From positions 868,001-932,000 of the forward strand of contig NZ_CP150667.1 of NCBI RefSeq assembly GCF_038024065.1: a stretch of 64,000 bases of DNA, given 5' to 3'. The position numbers and the translations under genes are program-made. Numbering within the stretch: the stretch's first letter is position 1; each line of letters starts with the position of its first letter. Below the pieces are notes generated by a model, which saw nothing but the letters and a program-made list of their open reading frames with translations, did not search any database and was not told the DNA's origin. This DNA is from Polaribacter sejongensis. Its GTDB lineage: Bacteria > Bacteroidota > Bacteroidia > Flavobacteriales > Flavobacteriaceae. This document shows positions 1 through 9,530 of the stretch, in pieces.

Positions 1-720
1 TAATTGCAATTCTTTTAACTTTTCTGCAAATATTTCTTTTGTAACATCTCCTTCTCCCCCAACAAAATTACAGGTAAAATCAATTCCTTTTTTATTTAGA
101 ATTTGTAGTGCTTTTAAAAGAATAATAACACCTTTAGACGCTATTAAATTTGAAAGAAATAATAATTTAGGTGTTTCATTTTTTAGCCGTTTAGTAACCA
201 AATCTTGATTTATAGGAGGTATCCCATTTGGGCAATAATACACATCATCTTCATCAACATATCTCTTAATATCAAAATACAAGTGCTTTGAAAGTAGAAT
301 CACTTTTGTGTTTTTGAATACCTTTTGATATAAAAAATTATCAAATCTTTTTTCTTGTCTCGTATGTACCCCTTTGTTATGAAAATGTAACACTATTGGA
401 AGTTGGAAACACTTTACAAGAAGTACAATAACAGCATCTTTATAAAAGCCAAATCCCTTTGCCGTCATGGCTAAATAGATTAAATCCGGCTTGTTAACTA
501 ACAGTTGTTTAAACGTTTGAAAAACAATAGACAAATACCTTAAAATTTTTCCTAATGGATTTTTCCCTATTTCATCAATCGTTTTTGATGTTCCTAAATC
601 AATAAAATTAGTTTTAAAACTATTATTGATTATAGCACTATCCTTTATAAACTGCCCTACCATAGAAGAACCATGTACAGGAGGTGGTAAATGCAAAAGG
701 AACAATATCTTTTTAGCCAT
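1..720 (-). CDS. GT4-family glycosyltransferase, N-terminal part (runs off left edge)
   Basis: Reading leftwards from an ATG at 718-720, the frame stays open for 240 codons to the window edge, so only the N-terminal part is present. It starts MAKKILFLLHLPPPVHGSS, the glycine/proline-rich first loop of GT-B glycosyltransferases. A PNGIPP turn near residue 165 is followed by a strand and helix of the second Rossmann domain (LFLSNLIASKG). The ATG shares one base with the stop of the upstream acetyltransferase, so the two are translationally coupled. It probably transfers a sugar onto the lipid-linked repeat unit at the cytoplasmic face. The donor sugar cannot be told, and the C-terminal nucleotide-sugar site lies outside the window. 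Confidence 0.85.
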   Translation of the reverse strand, partial: MAKKILFLLHLPPPVHGSSMVGQFIKDSAIINNSFKTNFIDLGTSKTIDEIGKNPLGKILRYLSIVFQTFKQLLVNKPDLIYLAMTAKGFGFYKDAVIVLLVKCFQLPIVLHFHNKGVHTRQEKRFDNFLYQKVFKNTKVILLSKHLYFDIKRYVDEDDVYYCPNGIPPINQDLVTKRLKNETPKLLFLSNLIASKGVIILLKALQILNKKGIDFTCNFVGGEGDVTKEIFAEKLKELQL

Positions 721-1235
721 TATTTTTTATTTAAGATATGTATTACTTTGGCTGGGTTACCTGCTACTACAGTATAAGGAAGTACATCTTTAACGACTAC
801 AGATCCTGCACCTATAATTGCATTGTCTCCTATAATTATTGGTCCAATAATTATAGAATGAGGACCTATTAAAACGTTATCACCAATTACAGGAGATCCT
901 AAATCTTCTCCTTCTAAAGATTCTTTATTACCAATTGTTGTATTGTGTTTTAAGGTTACATTTTTGCCAATTACAACCTTGTTGTTTAAAACCAAACCTG
1001 TAACATGATGAACAACCAAACCTTCTCCTATTACTGTTGATGCAGGAATTTCGCACTTCAATAAAAAATCTGTTATAAACTTGTATAAAATAATAACAGG
1101 AGAGAATAAAATTTTAGTGAAAATATTATTCATTCTAATTCTAAAATATCGCATAAAGACATAATTGCAGACTACAATTTTTCCTTTAAAATTAGAATTC
1201 TGTTTTGCTGCTTTTATTATTTGAGAAATCAACAT
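720..1235 (-). CDS. Serine acetyltransferase-like hexapeptide acyltransferase
   Basis: This 171-aa protein has left-handed beta-helix hexapeptide repeats from about residue 65 to 160 (runs such as VIGKNVTLKHN and IIGDNAIIGAGSVVV) and ends in the GNPAKVI signature of CysE/LacA-type trimeric acetyltransferases. A His-His pair near residue 76 is the likely catalytic base. It lies inside the polysaccharide operon, so it most likely O- or N-acetylates a sugar rather than serine (inference from context). Its stop overlaps the next gene's start by one base. An 83-bp gap separates it from the gene upstream. Confidence 0.85.
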   Translation of the reverse strand: MLISQIIKAAKQNSNFKGKIVVCNYVFMRYFRIRMNNIFTKILFSPVIILYKFITDFLLKCEIPASTVIGEGLVVHHVTGLVLNNKVVIGKNVTLKHNTTIGNKESLEGEDLGSPVIGDNVLIGPHSIIIGPIIIGDNAIIGAGSVVVKDVLPYTVVAGNPAKVIHILNKK

Positions 1236-1318
1236 ACTTTTATCAATAATGTCATAGAACTAAATTTGTACTTCTTATTTCACCTACAAGAAGTACTATT
1301 GTATTAATTGGAAGCGTA

Positions 1319-2230
1319 CTATTTTTTTAAATATTCAATAAAACTACCAGTAACTAGTTTTTGCCCTTCAGGATTTAAGTGTATTCTATCATAAAACAAA
1401 CTCGCATTAGTACTATATAATTCGTTATAATCTAAAAACTTTATATTGCTAAACTTAGATTCAATACCTTTGAAATAAGTGATTTCAGAATTAAATTTTC
1501 CAATTTCAGCGTTGTTGTATATTGAGGATGTTGGAACGTACAACAATATGATGTTTATGTTTTTTTGAGTAATTTTTTTTAACGTATTCTCAAATATTTT
1601 TCTATTCTCTTTTGTAGAAACTATCTTTCTAAAATCACCTTTTTTAATATCAGAATTCAAAGCAACAGTATCTAGAACTCCTACTTTTAGATTGTCCCAA
1701 CTTTTTAAATAACCTCTAAAACTACCACTTACTAAACCTTCGTTATATCTAGATGATTTTATAATTTGATGTTGCCAAAAATCTCCAAAAGCTGCATTTT
1801 CAAAAACATAATTATTAATTGTCTTTTCACCCATAAATGGATAAAACTGTTTGTAAGAATTTTCACTTAACCCCTCTCCTGTAAACATCCAAGCATCTAC
1901 AGCGTATACGACTAATTTTAATTGCTGATTGCTTTTTAATAATTGATCTATCATTAAATCTCTTTCAACAATGTTTACACCTTCTCTTGTATATTTAGAA
2001 ACCTTTACATCTAACTTTTTCTCCATCTGTACCTTGTCAATACCTAGCATTAGATGAGAGTGACCAACAAGCGCTATTTCATTATCATTATATAAACCAT
2101 AATATCTATACAAACCATTTAATAGAAAGTAATTAACTCCATTATCTAAAACTATAAGTAATAACAGAAATAGGAATCCTTTTTTTAAGTAGTCCTTTAA
2201 AAGCTTGTTCTTAATCTCCTTTTTAATCAT
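1319..2230 (-). CDS. Membrane-anchored SGNH-like protein, partner of the MBOAT acyltransferase
   Basis: This is a 303-aa protein with one N-terminal membrane segment (about residues 15-35) and an extracytoplasmic domain. I read a block-I-like GHSH motif near residue 57 and a C-terminal DRIHLN (D-x-x-H) near residues 281-284, which fits an SGNH/GDSL fold such as the AlgJ/AlgX or DltD-type proteins paired with MBOAT enzymes. The catalytic Ser-Asp-His set is inferred, and overall similarity to named families is low. It lies 3 bp downstream of the MBOAT gene, so the pair probably O-acylates the exported polysaccharide in the periplasm. Confidence 0.6.
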   Translation of the reverse strand: MIKKEIKNKLLKDYLKKGFLFLLLLIVLDNGVNYFLLNGLYRYYGLYNDNEIALVGHSHLMLGIDKVQMEKKLDVKVSKYTREGVNIVERDLMIDQLLKSNQQLKLVVYAVDAWMFTGEGLSENSYKQFYPFMGEKTINNYVFENAAFGDFWQHQIIKSSRYNEGLVSGSFRGYLKSWDNLKVGVLDTVALNSDIKKGDFRKIVSTKENRKIFENTLKKITQKNINIILLYVPTSSIYNNAEIGKFNSEITYFKGIESKFSNIKFLDYNELYSTNASLFYDRIHLNPEGQKLVTGSFIEYLKK

Positions 2231-2233
2231 AAT

Positions 2234-3664
2234 TTAAAATTGAAAATAAATGAAAGCATTCGAAGACATTCCAAATAAAGCAATTGTAATTAACAAGAAG
2301 GCATAAGACAACCACTCTACATAACTTGGCAATTGCGTTTTTGAAAAGTAAATGGACACCTTGTTATTGAATTGCAAAATTTGCACACCTATTAAAAATA
2401 AGATTAACAATACAGAGAGTAGTGTTGTTACAGAGGATCCTCCTGTCCATAATTGTCCCGAAAAACTAACTATTTTTGTAATAATTAAAAAAGCATCAGA
2501 AACCGAATTTGCTCTAAAAAATATCCAAGCAAAACAGACCAAAATAAATACTATAATAATTTTAAAAAATTTATAGTATCCTTTTTTCATTACATCTTCA
2601 GCCCCTATTAATACTAGTGTTTTTTTACCTATAAATTCTATAAAATAATAAAAGGCATGTAATGCTCCCCAAATAACAAATGTCCAATTAGCACCATGCC
2701 AAAGCCCGCTAAGTAAAAACACCACTAAAATATTAAATACCCAACGACTGATTGAAACACGATTTCCTCCTAAAGGAATATACACGTAATCACTAAACCA
2801 AGTAGATAAAGAAATGTGCCAACGTTTCCAAAATTCTCCTATAGAAATCGATAAATAGGGTAAATTAAAATTCTGCATTAAACGAAACCCTAACATTCTT
2901 GCACTACCAATAGCCATGTCTGAATACCCACTGAAATCACAATAAATCTGAAAAGTAAAAAATACAGTTGCTACGATTAATGTTGGACTCGAATGTGCTT
3001 CAGGATTGTTAAAAACCGAATCTGAGTAGACAGATAATCTATCTGCAATAACTATTTTTTTAAATAAACCCCAAATAAACAATTTAGCACCTTCTACAAA
3101 TCTTTTAATATCAAATTCATGTTCCTCATAAAATTGCTGTAATAAATTAGTGGAACGCTCTATAGGTCCTGCAACCAATTGAGGAAAAAAAGCAACATAG
3201 GTTGTAAACCTAACTAAGCTAGTTTCTACACCTACTCTATTTCTATAAATATCTATAGAGTAACTTAATGCCTGAAAAGTGAAAAATGAAATTCCTACTG
3301 GTAGTATAACATTTAAAGTATATTTATTAGCATGAACATCAAAAAAAGAGGCTAAATTAGAAAATGAATCAATAAAGAAATTGGCATATTTAAAATAAAA
3401 TAGAGGCAATAATGAAAACATCAGTGCAGTTGCAAACCATTTCTGTTTTCCTTTTTTAGTAGCAGCATAAAATATTTTTTTTCCGCAAAAAAAATTTAAA
3501 ACACTTACTCCAAACATTAGCAACGCAAATTTCCAACTCCAAACCGAGTAAAAAATATAGGAAGCAATTAATAGAAAATGTATGCGCCATTTATGTTTTA
3601 GTGAAAAGTAAATAACTAAAACAACTAAAAAAAAGAATACATACTGCCAAGAATTAAATAGCAT
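2234..3664 (-). CDS. MBOAT family O-acyltransferase (AlgI-like)
   Basis: A 476-aa polytopic membrane protein with about ten hydrophobic segments. The diagnostic MBOAT region WKRWHISLSTWFSDYVYIPL is present near residues 280-300, followed by the invariant histidine in SGLWHGANW near residue 322. Length and layout match AlgI/DltB-type enzymes, which move an acyl group across the inner membrane to a periplasmic acceptor. It directly precedes the SGNH-like gene, a common pairing in exopolysaccharide loci. The likely role is acetylation of the polysaccharide built by this operon. The acceptor and acyl donor are inferred. Confidence 0.92.
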   Translation of the reverse strand: MLFNSWQYVFFFLVVLVIYFSLKHKWRIHFLLIASYIFYSVWSWKFALLMFGVSVLNFFCGKKIFYAATKKGKQKWFATALMFSLLPLFYFKYANFFIDSFSNLASFFDVHANKYTLNVILPVGISFFTFQALSYSIDIYRNRVGVETSLVRFTTYVAFFPQLVAGPIERSTNLLQQFYEEHEFDIKRFVEGAKLFIWGLFKKIVIADRLSVYSDSVFNNPEAHSSPTLIVATVFFTFQIYCDFSGYSDMAIGSARMLGFRLMQNFNLPYLSISIGEFWKRWHISLSTWFSDYVYIPLGGNRVSISRWVFNILVVFLLSGLWHGANWTFVIWGALHAFYYFIEFIGKKTLVLIGAEDVMKKGYYKFFKIIIVFILVCFAWIFFRANSVSDAFLIITKIVSFSGQLWTGGSSVTTLLSVLLILFLIGVQILQFNNKVSIYFSKTQLPSYVEWLSYAFLLITIALFGMSSNAFIYFQF

Positions 3665-3708
3665 AATTTATTTATAGGTTTATCTTTTTCATATAACTAT
3701 AGAGACTA

Positions 3709-4812
3709 TTATATGTTTTTTAATAAGTCTTGCATTTTTTGATCAAAAGTAAAAGGCATTGCACTTTCTCTTAACTCTGTAATACTTTTGCCTAATGGTT
3801 TTACTTCATCAAAAGCTTGTTTTAACTTCGTTGATAAATCATTTTCTTCATTAGGGTTAAACAACACCCCATTCTTCTTATTTATCAATGAAGATGCACC
3901 TGCTAGATCTGAACATAAAACACGACAACCACCAACTAAAGCTTCATTAACAACTGCTCCAAAAGGCTCATAGGTACTTGGTAAAACAAATAATTGAGAA
4001 AAAAGATACCAGTTGTATAATTCTACACCTTCTTTTCTACCTATAAATAAAACGTCTTCTAAAATGCCTAATTTCTGTGTAAACTCAATTAATTTTTCTT
4101 TCAACACTCCTTCTCCAACAAGTACCAGTTTTTTATCTTTTCCTTTAACATTGGAAAAACATTTTATCAGAAAAAATAAATTTTTAACATCCACCAATCG
4201 CCCAACATAAAGCAATACTTTTTTATTCTTTAAATTATAATTGCCAATATTTACATTCGCTTGGTTTATAGCATTTGAATATTTTTTTAGTAGAGATTTT
4301 TCTGAATGAATAACAGGGAAATCAAGTGTATTACTTTTATTACTAACATTTGTTTTATACCAATTAGAAACGTCTTTACTCGTAAATACAACTCCATTAA
4401 TATTCTTAGAGATAAAATTTCTAAAAAACAACCTCAAGCCTTTTCTGTCTTCAGAGTTTTTAATGCTATCATCACTTAAAGTGTATATTTTTATTTTAGG
4501 ATTCTTAATTTTACAATACAGAAATGTTAATAATGTAATTTGACTATATTCTGCACAAAAAATAATATCTGGATTTTCTTTTTTTATAATTGAAAAAACA
4601 CCCGTTCTAATTGATCTTCCCAAAATTTCGAAGCCATTAGAAACATAATTGCACTTAAAATTACAAAGAGATTTTAAGTTCTCTTGATTAAATTTTTGAT
4701 CACTAACATTTTTTAAACTAAAATAAAATGAAGCTGAATAATACTCATTTAAAGAATTAAAAAAATCGACTCTGTAAGGTGCTAAAGCAGGATGAAAAAT
4801 TAATGCTTTCAT
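3709..4812 (-). CDS. GT4-family glycosyltransferase
   Basis: A 367-aa GT-B glycosyltransferase. The N-terminus (LIFHPALAPYRVDFFNSL) is the usual first strand and helix. The C-terminal domain has VLLYVGRLVDVKN and the donor-binding segment STYEPFGAVVNEAL near residue 285, carrying the E-x7-E motif of retaining GT4 enzymes. It is spaced 7 bp from the GT2 gene upstream, consistent with one transcript. It would add one sugar of the repeat unit on the cytoplasmic side. Donor and linkage cannot be predicted from motifs alone. Confidence 0.9.
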   Translation of the reverse strand: MKALIFHPALAPYRVDFFNSLNEYYSASFYFSLKNVSDQKFNQENLKSLCNFKCNYVSNGFEILGRSIRTGVFSIIKKENPDIIFCAEYSQITLLTFLYCKIKNPKIKIYTLSDDSIKNSEDRKGLRLFFRNFISKNINGVVFTSKDVSNWYKTNVSNKSNTLDFPVIHSEKSLLKKYSNAINQANVNIGNYNLKNKKVLLYVGRLVDVKNLFFLIKCFSNVKGKDKKLVLVGEGVLKEKLIEFTQKLGILEDVLFIGRKEGVELYNWYLFSQLFVLPSTYEPFGAVVNEALVGGCRVLCSDLAGASSLINKKNGVLFNPNEENDLSTKLKQAFDEVKPLGKSITELRESAMPFTFDQKMQDLLKNI

Positions 4813-4819
4813 TAAAATT

Positions 4820-5749
4820 TTATTTTTGATTCTTCTTTAAAATCTTGTTTAAAACTGAATTCGGAACTATTGTTAGAACTAAGTAAGCGTAAACCAATTT
4901 ATTAGACGGGTTATAGTATATCGCTTCTAAAGATTCTTTAATTGATTTATATCTTAAGCCTAATCTTAAATAAATGGAAGCTCTCATTTTTTTCCAAGAA
5001 GAAATGTATTCTTTTAAGCAAATTACATCCTTATTTTTTTTATATAAATCATATAATTCTTGACCTACAATATCTACTTTTTCTGGAATTCTATTCGGTT
5101 TATTGTCATAGGTATGTGCACTATCTTGCACAAAAACAGCCAAGGCTTTTAAATTATAAGCTATCTCATTTTTAATTGCCAACTTAGCCCATGTTAATAA
5201 ATCCTCTCCAGATTTAATACCCAATGGAAAACCATTAATTTTTAGTAACGCTTCCTTTTTGATAACAATAGCAGAAGACCAAAGTGGCGGATGTGAACAG
5301 GTAGCTACTTCAAAATAATTAGTTAAGATTCCTGTATCATTCTTAAATGGAATTTTATTTAATTTTATCGGAGTCTGTTTTCCTTTATAATCTTCCATTA
5401 AATAAGCGGTTGCCAATACATTGCTATTCGGATACTCTTTTGCTAATGCTTTAATTTCTTTCAGGTAATTTACATTCCATATATCATCTGCGTCTAAAAA
5501 GGCAATCCATTCATGTTTCGCTTTATCAACTCCCGTATTACGAGCAACCGAAACGCCAGAATTATTTTGATATATCAATCTTACTAATGGATGCTCTAAT
5601 TTAGACACAATTTTATCTGAACCATCTGTAGAACCATCATTAACAATAATTATTTCATTTGGTAAAACAGTTTGGTTTAAGACTGTATTTATAGTATTAA
5701 CAATACTATCTTTCTTATTGTAAAGCGGAATAACAACACTTATTTTCAT
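4820..5749 (-). CDS. GT2-family glycosyltransferase
   Basis: A 309-aa GT-A fold inverting glycosyltransferase. The N-terminal VVIPLYNKKDSIVNTINTVL begins the nucleotide-binding domain. An NDGSTDGS stretch near residue 40 and the DADD metal/nucleotide motif near residue 86 are intact. The C-terminal third is variable, as is typical of acceptor-recognising GT2 enzymes. It lies 7 bp downstream of the polymerase gene and 7 bp upstream of the next glycosyltransferase, so all three should be co-translated. It is the only GT2 enzyme visible in the locus. Confidence 0.92.
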   Translation of the reverse strand: MKISVVIPLYNKKDSIVNTINTVLNQTVLPNEIIIVNDGSTDGSDKIVSKLEHPLVRLIYQNNSGVSVARNTGVDKAKHEWIAFLDADDIWNVNYLKEIKALAKEYPNSNVLATAYLMEDYKGKQTPIKLNKIPFKNDTGILTNYFEVATCSHPPLWSSAIVIKKEALLKINGFPLGIKSGEDLLTWAKLAIKNEIAYNLKALAVFVQDSAHTYDNKPNRIPEKVDIVGQELYDLYKKNKDVICLKEYISSWKKMRASIYLRLGLRYKSIKESLEAIYYNPSNKLVYAYLVLTIVPNSVLNKILKKNQK

Positions 5750-5756
5750 TATAAAA

Positions 5757-7049
5757 TTACTTTCTTTTAGATTTCATTACCAAAGCAAAACCAAAAAATA
5801 TATAAGGATAACTTAAGGTAATTAAAGAATAGTTTACAACATTGTCTGTAAACGCTGTTGCCATAATACCACACAAAGAAGTACCAGCAATAAATGCAGC
5901 ATATCTTGCAGAGACATTATTTTTTTTATTGTTGTAGATTCGAAATGCTTGCCAAACAAAACTTATTATTATAAGCAAGTATAAAACGAATCCTATTTGG
6001 CCGGTATCACAAAGTATTTGAAGGTAATCGTTATGAGCTATTCTTATTACTCCAAAAGGATGATTTCCAGAATAAAAACGTGCTTGCATTTGCCCTAAAC
6101 CCGCACCCATTAATTCATTTCCTTTATAGAAAACTTTTAAACTCCATTCCCACATTGCAAAACGACCATTACTATCAATAGTATCTGGTGATATTTTACC
6201 ACTCATATTAAGAACTTCTTCTGCACTATTAAAAGAAGTCCGAAACATTTTATCTCTAACTGTAGGTACAAATAAAACAGACGCTACAAAACTGGCAATT
6301 ATCAATACAAATACAGGAAGCGCTTTTAACTTATACTTAAAAAAAGATACTGCTAAAAAAAAGACCCCAATACCTATTAAACCAGTTCTAACACTCTCTA
6401 CTATTGGAATACTAATAAAAAGAAGTATGGCAAGAAGTACATATTTCTTTTTTGAAAACTTGTACAATAATATTCCGGTACCTATAAAAAAAGGATTTAC
6501 ATCTATTACTGCAGGAGGCCACCATAAAATAGGATTATAAATAGAATAGATGGGAATAATTTTCATCAATACAATACATCCATTTATAAAAACACCTGCT
6601 AAAAAACTTATTTTTAAGGCTTTTATAAAAAATACATCTGTAATTTTTATAGAAGTAACAACCAATATGACTAAAAAAGGAAATAAAAATTTTAAAAATA
6701 CACGAAAACCATATCCTTTTTCAGTTGTTAAAACCAACGAAAAGATCAACCAACACAAATACAAGGCGTAAATTTTAAGCATTGGTGATGAAAACATTTG
6801 AATACCATACTTAAATAGTAATCCCAATAAAAAACCCATCCAAATTAATAACAACAAAGCAGAAAAATTACCTGCTTGTACAATTGCTGTTGCTAATAAA
6901 AATAAAATAAAACGTTGTTGCGTGTTTACTTTAAATTTAACTCTCTTATTCCAAGTAGTACTTACCAAATAGGTTTTACCTAAAAAGGCATATTCAAAAC
7001 CATAAATGATTACTATTAAAAAAGCCAATAAACTTAATCCTATAGCCAT
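5757..7049 (-). CDS. O-antigen polymerase/ligase family membrane protein (Wzy/WaaL-like)
   Basis: A 430-aa protein made almost entirely of hydrophobic segments (about eleven), with a large periplasmic loop near residues 265-345. The loop contains GAGLGQMQARFY and then RIAHNDYLQILCDTGQIGF, the His-Asn-Asp-Tyr pattern of the Wzy_C/O-antigen ligase superfamily. It would polymerise or ligate repeat units in the periplasm after Wzx flipping. Polymerase and ligase cannot be separated by motif. As the only such gene visible in a Wzx-dependent cluster, polymerase is the more likely role. The ATG directly abuts the stop of a 38-codon ORF (7050-7166). Confidence 0.88.
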   Translation of the reverse strand: MAIGLSLLAFLIVIIYGFEYAFLGKTYLVSTTWNKRVKFKVNTQQRFILFLLATAIVQAGNFSALLLLIWMGFLLGLLFKYGIQMFSSPMLKIYALYLCWLIFSLVLTTEKGYGFRVFLKFLFPFLVILVVTSIKITDVFFIKALKISFLAGVFINGCIVLMKIIPIYSIYNPILWWPPAVIDVNPFFIGTGILLYKFSKKKYVLLAILLFISIPIVESVRTGLIGIGVFFLAVSFFKYKLKALPVFVLIIASFVASVLFVPTVRDKMFRTSFNSAEEVLNMSGKISPDTIDSNGRFAMWEWSLKVFYKGNELMGAGLGQMQARFYSGNHPFGVIRIAHNDYLQILCDTGQIGFVLYLLIIISFVWQAFRIYNNKKNNVSARYAAFIAGTSLCGIMATAFTDNVVNYSLITLSYPYIFFGFALVMKSKRK

Positions 7050-7166
7050 TTATAATTGAAGATATAAAAACATTCTTTTCTGATTAAAAACAACATTTTC
7101 TAATCGTTTTATATAAAGTTGTAATTGCTTTATAAAATGGATGTATCTTTTTATTAGAATATTCAT
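7050..7166 (-). CDS. Small 38-aa ORF wedged between GT4 and polymerase genes
   Basis: The ATG at 7164-7166 overlaps the TGA of the upstream GT4 gene in the form ATGA. The TAA at 7050-7052 directly abuts the ATG of the polymerase gene with no spacer. The predicted product begins MNILIKRYIHFIKQL and is basic and amphipathic, with many Leu/Ile/Lys and no recognisable domain. The exact fit at both ends suggests translational coupling between the flanking genes. It could equally be the remnant of a larger gene or a chance frame in AT-rich DNA. No function is proposed. Confidence 0.35.
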   Translation of the reverse strand: MNILIKRYIHFIKQLQLYIKRLENVVFNQKRMFLYLQL

Positions 7167-8296
7167 ATTGTATCATTAAATAATTTAGTCCATTTAGACA
7201 TAATTTCATCTATATGAAAACGTTTCACATTTTGTGATGCTGTTTTTCCCATTAGCAACCTTAATTCTTTATTTATCATTAATTTTTCTAAAGATTTTGA
7301 GAAATTTTCTACGTTAAAACCTTCAATTAAATAACCATCTTTTTCATCCGTTATAATTTCTGAAGGACCACATTCGCAATTAAAAGCTACACAAGGCACC
7401 CCACATTCCATTGCCTCTGTTAACACTAACCCAAAGCCTTCATATCTTGATGGAAAAGCGAGTATAGAACTATTTAGTAATGCTTCTTTTATATTTTTTG
7501 TTGGTGGTTTTAAAAAAATTACATTTTGTAAATTATAACTTTTTATAAGCTCTAGTAAATAATCTTTATCCTGACCTTCACCATAAATTATTACTTTCCA
7601 ATCAGGGTTATTTTTTGCTATTAAACTAAAACTTTTAATTAATAAGTCAAATCCTTTTTGCGCTATAAATCTACCAATGGCTATAATTTCTTTTTGTTTA
7701 CCATTCGATTTTTCTATAGAATTAAAAGATAATGGATTTGAAATTACAGAACTATTTGCCGGATTATTCCACAGTACTTGATCCTTTTCTGTTAGTAACA
7801 CAAACTGATCATACTTTAAAACAACTCTTTGTTGCTTGTATTGAAGATATGAAGCATATAGCTTTCTAAGCCTTCTAAATGATAGGTTGGGTATATTAGC
7901 CATTAAATGACTTAGATAGTTTTTAGAAAAATGAAATTCGATAATTTTTTTACTACCATCTTTAATGGTATGTAAAAACTGATATTCATCTCCAAACATA
8001 CTTATAGTAATATCTGGTTTTAATTCGAATAATTTTTTAGATAACTCTTTTTTAAACTCTTTCCTATCTGTTTTAAAAATTAGATTTAGAACTTTATTAT
8101 TAGACTGTTTTAAACTTAAATTTTCGACAGTTATATTTTTATTTAATTCAAAAAAGCAGCCATTTTTATTATCAGTTCTAGAAATAATAGTTAGATCAAA
8201 TTCTCTTTGAGATGCAAGCCAATTAACTTTAGAAGTTAAAACGCGTTCCATACCTCCAGAATTTTCTAAAGAATTAATTATATATACAATTTTCAT
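7163..8296 (-). CDS. GT4-family glycosyltransferase
   Basis: A 377-aa GT-B enzyme. It opens with KIVYIINSLENSGGMERVL, the glycine-rich loop typical of GT4 members acting on lipid-linked intermediates. The second domain has IIAIGRFIAQKGFDLLI and PSRYEGFGLVLTEAMECG near residue 285, holding both glutamates of the E-x7-E motif. It is 4 bp downstream of the next GT4 gene, and its stop overlaps the start of a small ORF. It likely adds one sugar to the undecaprenyl-linked repeat. The substrate is not determinable from sequence. Confidence 0.92.
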   Translation of the reverse strand: MKIVYIINSLENSGGMERVLTSKVNWLASQREFDLTIISRTDNKNGCFFELNKNITVENLSLKQSNNKVLNLIFKTDRKEFKKELSKKLFELKPDITISMFGDEYQFLHTIKDGSKKIIEFHFSKNYLSHLMANIPNLSFRRLRKLYASYLQYKQQRVVLKYDQFVLLTEKDQVLWNNPANSSVISNPLSFNSIEKSNGKQKEIIAIGRFIAQKGFDLLIKSFSLIAKNNPDWKVIIYGEGQDKDYLLELIKSYNLQNVIFLKPPTKNIKEALLNSSILAFPSRYEGFGLVLTEAMECGVPCVAFNCECGPSEIITDEKDGYLIEGFNVENFSKSLEKLMINKELRLLMGKTASQNVKRFHIDEIMSKWTKLFNDTI

Positions 8297-8300
8297 TCTA

Positions 8301-9440
8301 CTAATTAAGCTCTAGATGTTTATTATAAATAGTAATATATTTTAAAGCTGTATCTCTCCAAATAAATTTGGATGCTTGTACCAGTCCTTTCTTTTTAATT
8401 TCGTCTAAATCAAAAGACTTATTCTCAAATTGTTCTAGTGCATCACAAATACCCTCCGGTTCTGAAGATTTTAAATATAACGCAGCATTACCACCTACTT
8501 CTTTTAAAGAACTATTACTACATGTTATAACAGGGCAACCACAAGCCATCGCTTCTAAAATAGGCAATCCAAAACCTTCATAAGAAGACGGAAAAACTAA
8601 AGCTGTTGCTCCGTTATACATTATAGATAATTCACTATCTGTAATATTCGATATAAAATGAATTCTTTCTTTGCATTTAGATTTCTCTATCATTTCTAAA
8701 ACAAATAAAGGTGGGTTGCCCCAAAGAAGCACTAAGTCATTAATAGGAGACTGTTTAGATAATTGTATATAGGCTTCAACTAATTTATGTGTATTCTTGC
8801 GTTCGGCATTACACGATACACATAAAAAAAATGGAGCATCTATTCCAGATACTTTTTTAATTTCTTTTATTAGTAAATCATCTTTTGGTAATTTATAAAA
8901 TACATCGTGCTTTACACCCCAATAAACAACATCTATTTTAGATGGATCTATTTGCATCGTTTCAACAATATCTTTTTTAGAAGCTTCAGAACAGGTTATA
9001 ATTCCTTTACATTGTTGCATTAAAGGCGGTACATCTTTTACCATTTGATTATGATTAAAAGCTTTTTCCTGTATTTTCATAAATAAGGCATCATGTAAAG
9101 TTATAATGGCTTTTTTAGGATTATAAACACGAGCATAATTATGAGGAACATGCATTAAATCGTATTTAGTAAAGCTTTCTTTTATTGGTAATTTTGCAAT
9201 TATTTTATTGATAATTTCTCTATGTGGCAGATATAAATGCTTCGTTTTAAAATAATCTATAAAATCTTTTGCGCCAATACCTTTCATGTTCTGAGAATAC
9301 AAAGTAATCTCAAAAGGTAAATTTTCTTCTATTTTAGAAAACGAATCAATTAACTCTAAAGTTGTTCTACCAACTCCTGTGGTTCTACCCGTTAATAAAT
9401 AAGGTACAACTGAATTAATGTCGAATAATATTTTTTTCAT
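8301..9440 (-). CDS. GT4-family glycosyltransferase (mannosyltransferase-like)
   Basis: A 379-aa GT-B glycosyltransferase starting MKKILFDINSVVPYLLTGRT. GVGRTTLELIDSF forms the first glycine loop. The donor-binding segment PSSYEGFGLPILEAMACG near residue 285, followed by VITCSNSSLKEVGG, is a textbook GT4 end and resembles mannosyltransferases of the WbaZ/WbdB type. That sugar assignment is tentative. It belongs to the same minus-strand operon, with 4 bp to the next gene and 90 bp to the previous one, a gap in which I see no terminator. Confidence 0.92.
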   Translation of the reverse strand: MKKILFDINSVVPYLLTGRTTGVGRTTLELIDSFSKIEENLPFEITLYSQNMKGIGAKDFIDYFKTKHLYLPHREIINKIIAKLPIKESFTKYDLMHVPHNYARVYNPKKAIITLHDALFMKIQEKAFNHNQMVKDVPPLMQQCKGIITCSEASKKDIVETMQIDPSKIDVVYWGVKHDVFYKLPKDDLLIKEIKKVSGIDAPFFLCVSCNAERKNTHKLVEAYIQLSKQSPINDLVLLWGNPPLFVLEMIEKSKCKERIHFISNITDSELSIMYNGATALVFPSSYEGFGLPILEAMACGCPVITCSNSSLKEVGGNAALYLKSSEPEGICDALEQFENKSFDLDEIKKKGLVQASKFIWRDTALKYITIYNKHLELN

Positions 9441-9530
9441 AATGACTTAAAAACTCTTAACAAATAATACATTAGAAATAAGCTACAATTAAAATCTGAA
9501 GTAATAAATGCTCTAAAAAGTTGTTTTTAT

